From contig NZ_JAOCKJ010000001.1 in NCBI RefSeq assembly GCF_029844725.1, positions 372,001-436,000 on the forward strand: a stretch of DNA of 64,000 bases. Reading direction: 5' to 3'. The notes under the pieces were generated by a model. The model did no database searches, was not told the DNA's origin, and saw only the letters and a list, made by a program, of their open reading frames with translations. The first letter of the stretch is position 1; each line of letters begins with the position of its first letter. Positions 59,664 through 64,000 of the stretch are shown one piece after another. The DNA is from Pantoea sp. GD03673. GTDB lineage: Bacteria > Pseudomonadota > Gammaproteobacteria > Enterobacterales > Enterobacteriaceae. A program made the translations under genes and the position numbers.

Positions 59664-61025
59664 ATGAAAGGCACCGTGTTAGAAAAAATTGTTCAGGATA
59701 AAGCGATTTGGGTTGAAGCCCGTCAGCAGCAGCAGCCTCTCTCCACCTTTCAGAACAGCATTGAACCCGCCAGTCGTCATTTCTATGACGCGCTGCAGGG
59801 TGCAAGAACTGCGTTTATCCTGGAGTGTAAAAAGGCGTCGCCCTCAAAAGGCGTGATTCGTGAGGATTTCGATCCAGCCGCCATTGCCGGGGTCTACCGC
59901 CACTACGCCTCTGCGGTGTCCGTACTGACCGATGAAAAATATTTTCAGGGCGACTTCGCTTTTCTGCCGATTGTCAGCGCCGCCATCACGCAGCCGGTGC
60001 TGTGCAAAGATTTTATCATCGACCCCTATCAGATCTATCTGGCGCGTTACTATCAGGCGGATGCCATTCTGCTGATGCTGTCGGTGCTGGACGATGAGCA
60101 GTATCGTCAGCTGGCCGCCGTGGCGCATAGCCTGAAGATGGGCATTCTGACGGAAGTGAGTAATGAAGAAGAACTGGAGCGGGCTATCGCGCTTCAGGCC
60201 AAAGTCGTCGGGATTAATAACCGCGACCTGCGTGATCTCTCCATCGATCTCAACCGTACCCGTCAGCTTGCGCCGCGCCTGTCACACGGCGTAACGGTCA
60301 TCAGTGAATCGGGCATCAACAGCTATGCCGATATTCGCGAGCTCAGTCACTTTGCCAACGGCTTCCTGATTGGCTCTGCCCTGATGGAAGAAGCCGACCT
60401 GACCGGTGCGGTGCGTCGGGTGACGCTGGGCAGCAATAAAGTGTGCGGCCTGACCCGTGCAGAGGATGCCCGTGCCGCGTATGAAGCGGGTGCAATTTAT
60501 GGCGGTCTGATCTTTGCTGAAGGTTCTCCACGCCAGATTGACACCGCCACGGCGCAAACCGTCATGGCTGCCGCGCCGCTGCGCTATGTCGGGGTGTTCC
60601 GCAATAACTCTGTGAGTGACGTTGTCACGCAGGCCAGCGCACTTTCACTGTCTGCGGTTCAGCTGCACGGTAACGAAACGCCGGAATTTGTGGCTCAACT
60701 GCGTGCTGCCCTGCCTGAAGAGATTCACATCTGGAAGGCACTTCGCATTGAGGCTGCCTTACCCGCACGCGACTGGCCACACGTAGACCGTTATGTGTTT
60801 GATAATGGCGACGGCGGAACCGGACAGCGTTTCGACTGGTCGCTGTTACAGGGTCAGGAGCTGGGCAATGTGCTGCTGGCCGGTGGCCTGAGTGCGGATA
60901 ACTGTGTTGAAGCCGCACAGCTGGGCTGTGCCGGACTGGACTTCAACTCTGGCGTGGAAAGCGCGCCTGGCATCAAAGATGCCCGTAAAATTGCCGCTGT
61001 GTTTCAGACGCTGCGTGCCTACTGA
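59664..61025 (+). CDS. trpC: Bifunctional indole-3-glycerol-phosphate synthase / phosphoribosylanthranilate isomerase
   Basis: A 453-aa fusion of two TIM barrels, as in E. coli TrpC(F). The N-terminal IGPS half (to about 255) contains F-I-L-E-C-K-K-A-S-P-S-K-G and L-C-K-D-F; the C-terminal PRAI half contains K-V-C-G-L-T-R, V-G-V-F-R-N and F-N-S-G-V-E. It performs the third and fourth steps after anthranilate. The ATG lies 2 bp after the trpD stop. Confidence 0.98.
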   Translation: MKGTVLEKIVQDKAIWVEARQQQQPLSTFQNSIEPASRHFYDALQGARTAFILECKKASPSKGVIREDFDPAAIAGVYRHYASAVSVLTDEKYFQGDFAFLPIVSAAITQPVLCKDFIIDPYQIYLARYYQADAILLMLSVLDDEQYRQLAAVAHSLKMGILTEVSNEEELERAIALQAKVVGINNRDLRDLSIDLNRTRQLAPRLSHGVTVISESGINSYADIRELSHFANGFLIGSALMEEADLTGAVRRVTLGSNKVCGLTRAEDARAAYEAGAIYGGLIFAEGSPRQIDTATAQTVMAAAPLRYVGVFRNNSVSDVVTQASALSLSAVQLHGNETPEFVAQLRAALPEEIHIWKALRIEAALPARDWPHVDRYVFDNGDGGTGQRFDWSLLQGQELGNVLLAGGLSADNCVEAAQLGCAGLDFNSGVESAPGIKDARKIAAVFQTLRAY

Positions 61026-61070
61026 TTTGCCTGGCCTGCTCAACGGCGGGCCCGAGAAAGGAAGAGAAAA

Positions 61071-62261
61071 ATGACGTTACTGAATCCCTACTTCGGCGAA
61101 TTTGGCGGGATGTATGTTCCGCAGATCCTGATGCCAGCCCTGCGCCAGCTGGAGGAAGCCTTTGTCGATGCTCAGAAAGATCCGGCGTTTCAGGCCGAGT
61201 TTACCGACCTGCTGAAGAACTATGCCGGTCGTCCTACGGCCCTGACGCTGTGCAAAAACCTGACGAAAGGCACTAAAACCCGCCTCTATCTGAAGCGTGA
61301 AGATCTGCTGCACGGTGGCGCACACAAAACCAACCAGGTACTGGGTCAGGCGCTGCTGGCAAAACGCATGGGCAAAAATGAAATTATTGCCGAGACCGGT
61401 GCCGGTCAGCACGGCGTCGCCTCGGCGCTGGCCTGTGCGCTGCTGGGCATGAAATGCCGCATCTATATGGGCGCAAAAGATGTGGAGCGTCAGTCACCGA
61501 ATGTGTTCCGCATGCGTCTGATGGGCGCAGAAGTGATCCCGGTACACAGCGGCTCAGCCACGCTGAAAGATGCCTGTAACGAAGCGCTGCGCGACTGGTC
61601 GGGCAGCTATGAAACCTCACACTATATGCTCGGCACTGCGGCAGGTCCGCATCCCTTCCCGACTATCGTGCGTGAGTTCCAGCGCATGATTGGTGAAGAG
61701 ACCAAAAAGCAGATTCTGGAAAGAGAAGGTCGTCTGCCCGATGCCATTCTCGCCTGTGTTGGGGGTGGCTCGAACGCCATCGGGATGTTTGCCGACTTTA
61801 TCGACGAGACCAGCGTGAAGCTGATCGGCGTGGAGCCTGCGGGTCACGGCATTGAAACCGGCGAGCATGGCGCACCGCTCAAGCATGGTCGCGTCGGCAT
61901 CTACTTCGGTATGAAGTCGCCAATGATGCAGACCCACGATGGACAGATTGAAGAGTCTTACTCAATCTCGGCAGGCCTCGACTTCCCGTCGGTAGGCCCG
62001 CAGCATGCCCATCTGAACAGCATTGGTCGCGCGGAATACGTCTCCATTACCGATAACGAAGCGATGGACGCCTTTAAACAGCTGTGTCGCGCTGAAGGTA
62101 TTATTCCGGCGCTGGAATCATCCCACGCACTGGCACACGCGCTGAAGATGATTCACGCTGAACCGGAAAAAGAGCAGTTGATTGTGGTCAACCTCTCTGG
62201 CCGTGGCGACAAAGATATTTTCACCGTTCATGACATTCTGACCGCGCAGGGAGAAATCTGA
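61071..62261 (+). CDS. trpB: Tryptophan synthase beta chain
   Basis: TrpB condenses indole with serine using PLP. The 396-aa protein (E. coli 397) has the PLP lysine in G-G-A-H-K-T-N and the phosphate loop [18 protein letters not shown] precedes the ATG. The 45-bp gap after trpC is normal; its stop overlaps the trpA start. Confidence 0.98.
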   Translation: MTLLNPYFGEFGGMYVPQILMPALRQLEEAFVDAQKDPAFQAEFTDLLKNYAGRPTALTLCKNLTKGTKTRLYLKREDLLHGGAHKTNQVLGQALLAKRMGKNEIIAETGAGQHGVASALACALLGMKCRIYMGAKDVERQSPNVFRMRLMGAEVIPVHSGSATLKDACNEALRDWSGSYETSHYMLGTAAGPHPFPTIVREFQRMIGEETKKQILEREGRLPDAILACVGGGSNAIGMFADFIDETSVKLIGVEPAGHGIETGEHGAPLKHGRVGIYFGMKSPMMQTHDGQIEESYSISAGLDFPSVGPQHAHLNSIGRAEYVSITDNEAMDAFKQLCRAEGIIPALESSHALAHALKMIHAEPEKEQLIVVNLSGRGDKDIFTVHDILTAQGEI

Positions 62262-63064
62262 TGGAACGTTACAATCAACTGTTTACGCGGCTGTCAGCGA
62301 ATAACGAAGGCGCTTTCGTTCCTTTCGTTACGCTGGGCGATCCCTCCCCTGAGCTTTCACTGCGCGTGATTGACGCCCTGGTCGAAGGTGGCGCGGATGC
62401 ACTGGAGCTGGGTATTCCCTTCTCCGATCCTCTGGCGGATGGCCCGACCATTCAGAACGCGACGCTGCGCGCCTTTGCGGCAGGCACCAACACCAGTCAG
62501 TGCTTTGAAATGCTGGCAACTATCCGCCGTAAATACCCGGATCTGCCCATTGGCCTGCTGATGTACGCCAATCTGGTCTTCACCAACGGCGTGGATGAGT
62601 TCTATGCCCGTTGTGCTGAAGCAGGGGTGGATTCGGTGCTGGTAGCGGATGTGCCGATTGAGGAGTCCGCGCCCTTCCGTCAGGCTGCTCTGCGCCATGG
62701 CGTAGCGCCTATCTTTATCTGTCCGCCTAATGCCAGTGATGATCTGCTGCGTGAGATCGCTTCCCATGGCCGGGGTTACACCTACCTGCTGTCACGCGCC
62801 GGGGTCACCGGTGCTGAAAACCGCGCCAGCCTGCCGTTACAGCATCTGATCGACAAGCTGCGTGAATACCACGCGGCCCCTCCGCTGCAGGGCTTTGGCA
62901 TCTCGGAGCCTGAACAGGTGAAGGAAGCGATTGCGGCCGGTGCAGCGGGTGCGATCTCCGGCTCTGCGATTGTCAGAATCATTGAAAAACACCATGCAGA
63001 GCCTGAGGTGATGCTGAGTGAACTGAAGAATTTCGTCAGCCGCCTCAAAGCCGCAAGCCGTTAA
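62261..63064 (+). CDS. trpA: Tryptophan synthase alpha chain
   Basis: TrpA cleaves indole-3-glycerol phosphate and channels indole to TrpB. The 267-aa TIM barrel (E. coli 268) has the catalytic Glu49-type residue in [15 protein letters not shown] and the phosphate region G-F-G-I-S. It overlaps trpB (TGATG) and ends the operon. Confidence 0.98.
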   Translation: MERYNQLFTRLSANNEGAFVPFVTLGDPSPELSLRVIDALVEGGADALELGIPFSDPLADGPTIQNATLRAFAAGTNTSQCFEMLATIRRKYPDLPIGLLMYANLVFTNGVDEFYARCAEAGVDSVLVADVPIEESAPFRQAALRHGVAPIFICPPNASDDLLREIASHGRGYTYLLSRAGVTGAENRASLPLQHLIDKLREYHAAPPLQGFGISEPEQVKEAIAAGAAGAISGSAIVRIIEKHHAEPEVMLSELKNFVSRLKAASR

Positions 63065-63072
63065 TCCTGCCA

Positions 63073-63118
63073 TCATGCCTTATCACACGATAAGGCATGA
63101 TTTGTTTCCTTTTTTTTC
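63073..63118 (+). terminator. trp operon terminator
   Basis: TCATGCCTTATC-ACAC-GATAAGGCATGA is a perfect 12-bp stem followed by a T-rich run to 63118, 8 bp after trpA. Confidence 0.95.
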
Positions 63119-63213
63119 ATTCCGCCATTTGCCCTTTTTGCAAAATCTGCACCACAATGACAATGCGCCGTTACGGTAACGTCGCATCCATTTTGTGACA
63201 GGGAGAGAAAGCA

Positions 63214-63528
63214 ATGAAATTTGTTAAGCTGCTGACAGGTGCTGTACTGGCGGGCGTGGTTGCGCTGACACTGAGCGCCTGTGCGCCAACCGCAACCAAA
63301 GAGGGAACCGGTGGCTACATTGATGACACCGTGGTGACCACAAAAGTTAAAGGTGAACTGCTGAAAGATGACTCGCTGAAATCGACTGAAATCAACGTAG
63401 AAACCTTTAAAGGTAAAGTTCAGCTGAGCGGTTTTGTTTCATCACCACAGATGGCGAATCGTGCCGTTCAGGTCACGCGCAGCGTGCCTGGCGTGAAGTC
63501 AGTCGTCAACAACATGCAGATCAAATAA
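63214..63528 (+). CDS. BON-domain lipoprotein
   Basis: A 104-aa lipoprotein with signal peptide and lipobox T-L-S-A-C (Cys23), followed by a single BON domain (about 36-104: D-D-T-V-V-T-T-K-V-K-G-E-L-L; V-Q-L-S-G-F-V; V-P-G-V-K-S-V-V-N). BON domains bind phospholipid or other envelope parts; relatives are OsmY and DolP, which have two domains. The residue after Cys is Ala, which favours the outer membrane. GGGAGAG precedes the ATG. It is a single-gene unit with its own terminator. Confidence 0.88.
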   Translation: MKFVKLLTGAVLAGVVALTLSACAPTATKEGTGGYIDDTVVTTKVKGELLKDDSLKSTEINVETFKGKVQLSGFVSSPQMANRAVQVTRSVPGVKSVVNNMQIK

Positions 63529-63545
63529 CGTCTTAACAGACAAAT

Positions 63546-63572
63546 AAAGGCCGCTGATTCAGCGGCCTTTTT
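63546..63572. terminator. Terminator between convergent BON lipoprotein gene and ompW
   Basis: AAAGGCCGCTG-ATT-CAGCGGCCTTT with five Ts on the plus strand; the A run serves ompW on the other strand. Confidence 0.93.
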
Positions 63573-63576
63573 CTCA

Positions 63577-64000
63577 TCAGAAACGGTAGCCCGCCCCGAA
63601 GAAGAAGACCCACGGGTCGATGCGCATATTAATGTTCTGCTGTTCACCACCCGCTTTAAATTTCACTTCCGTATCAATATCCATGTACCACACGGATGCA
63701 TTCAGCATCCAGTCGCGGTTAATCTGGTAATCCAGACCGACCTGGCCCGCCACACCCCAGGAATCCTTGACGCTGAGATCGGTCAGGCCTGCATCGCGCC
63801 CCGTCTGGTTGAAGTCAGCATTATAAAAGGTGGTGTAGTTGACACCCACGCCCACGTATGGACGCGCTTTACTTTTGCTGTCGAAGAAGTAGTACTGCGC
63901 CATCAGCGTTGGCGGTAACTGGCGCACCGTGGCCAGCGTGCCGGTCGGGCCAAGACCCACTTTGTGACGGAAAGGTGTGGCGGCCAGTAATTCAACACCA
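63577..64000 (-). CDS. ompW: Outer membrane protein W (partial, 5' end outside window)
   Basis: OmpW is an eight-stranded outer-membrane barrel with a hydrophobic channel. The visible C-terminal 141 residues read G-V-E-L-L-A-A-T-P-F-R-H-K through L-P-P-T-L-M-A-Q-Y-Y-F, Y-V-G-V-G-V-N-Y-T-T-F-Y and end D-P-W-V-F-F-F-G-A-G-Y-R-F, with the terminal Phe needed for BAM recognition. The frame is open to the right edge; the signal peptide and first strands are outside. The GTG at 63960 is an internal codon, not the start. Confidence 0.95.
   Translation of the reverse strand, partial: GVELLAATPFRHKVGLGPTGTLATVRQLPPTLMAQYYFFDSKSKARPYVGVGVNYTTFYNADFNQTGRDAGLTDLSVKDSWGVAGQVGLDYQINRDWMLNASVWYMDIDTEVKFKAGGEQQNINMRIDPWVFFFGAGYRF

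Overview
The window is chromosomal DNA of an enterobacterium, most likely Erwiniaceae and Pantoea-like. Many products match Escherichia coli proteins at nearly the same length (SapB 321 aa, RNase II 644 aa, LapB 389 aa, CysB 324 aa), and gene order follows the E. coli 28-30 min region (psp, sap, fabI, yciW, rnb, osmB-yciH-pyrF-lapBA-pgpB-ribA-acnA-cysB-topA-yciN-sohB-yciK-btuR-rluB, yciO-rnm-trp). Against E. coli itself stand a separate trpG and trpD (fused in E. coli), an rpfR/rpfF pair and several accessory insertions. The genus is an inference from gene content; no rRNA or tRNA gene is present.

Layout. 1-2385: phage-shock genes pspC(partial)BA, with a sigma-54 promoter, divergent from their activator pspF. 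2768-4026: an orphan type VI secretion cassette (Tlde1-like effector, candidate immunity protein, Hcp). 4083-5318: an MFS exporter. 5783-5899: a RyhB iron-stress sRNA with a Fur box, divergent from sapA. 6060-16261: the sapABCDF transporter operon, split between sapB and sapC by about 4.9 kb of extra DNA (zinc-ribbon protein, small membrane protein, GNAT acetyltransferase, diguanylate cyclase, YciG). Duplicated sapB/sapC junction sequence lies on both sides. 16403-18521: fabI and yciW. 18588-26442: accessory block (LysR regulator with a broken start, DUF1275 protein, chemoreceptor, orphan PTS EIICB, YdeP-like molybdoenzyme).

26557-31039: rnb, a CstA/BtsT-family transporter and its small partner. 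31199-34063: convergent rpfR (PAS-GGDEF-EAL) and rpfF, a DSF fatty-acid signalling pair linked to c-di-GMP. 34209-36108: kdgT with a perfect KdgR operator, and an orphan araD. 36457-53263: the conserved block osmB to rluB, including three unlisted small genes between acnA and cysB. 54046-54693: a trypsin-fold lipoprotein. 54706-56223: yciO and rnm. 56290-63118: the complete trp operon with operator, leader peptide, attenuator and terminator; the leader has only one Trp codon. 63214-64000: a BON lipoprotein and partial ompW.

Most of the window is housekeeping DNA. The accessory parts, where new biology is likeliest, are 2.4-5.9 kb, 8.6-13.6 kb, 18.6-26.4 kb and 53.3-54.7 kb. I saw no insertion sequence, integrase, CRISPR array or complete prophage.
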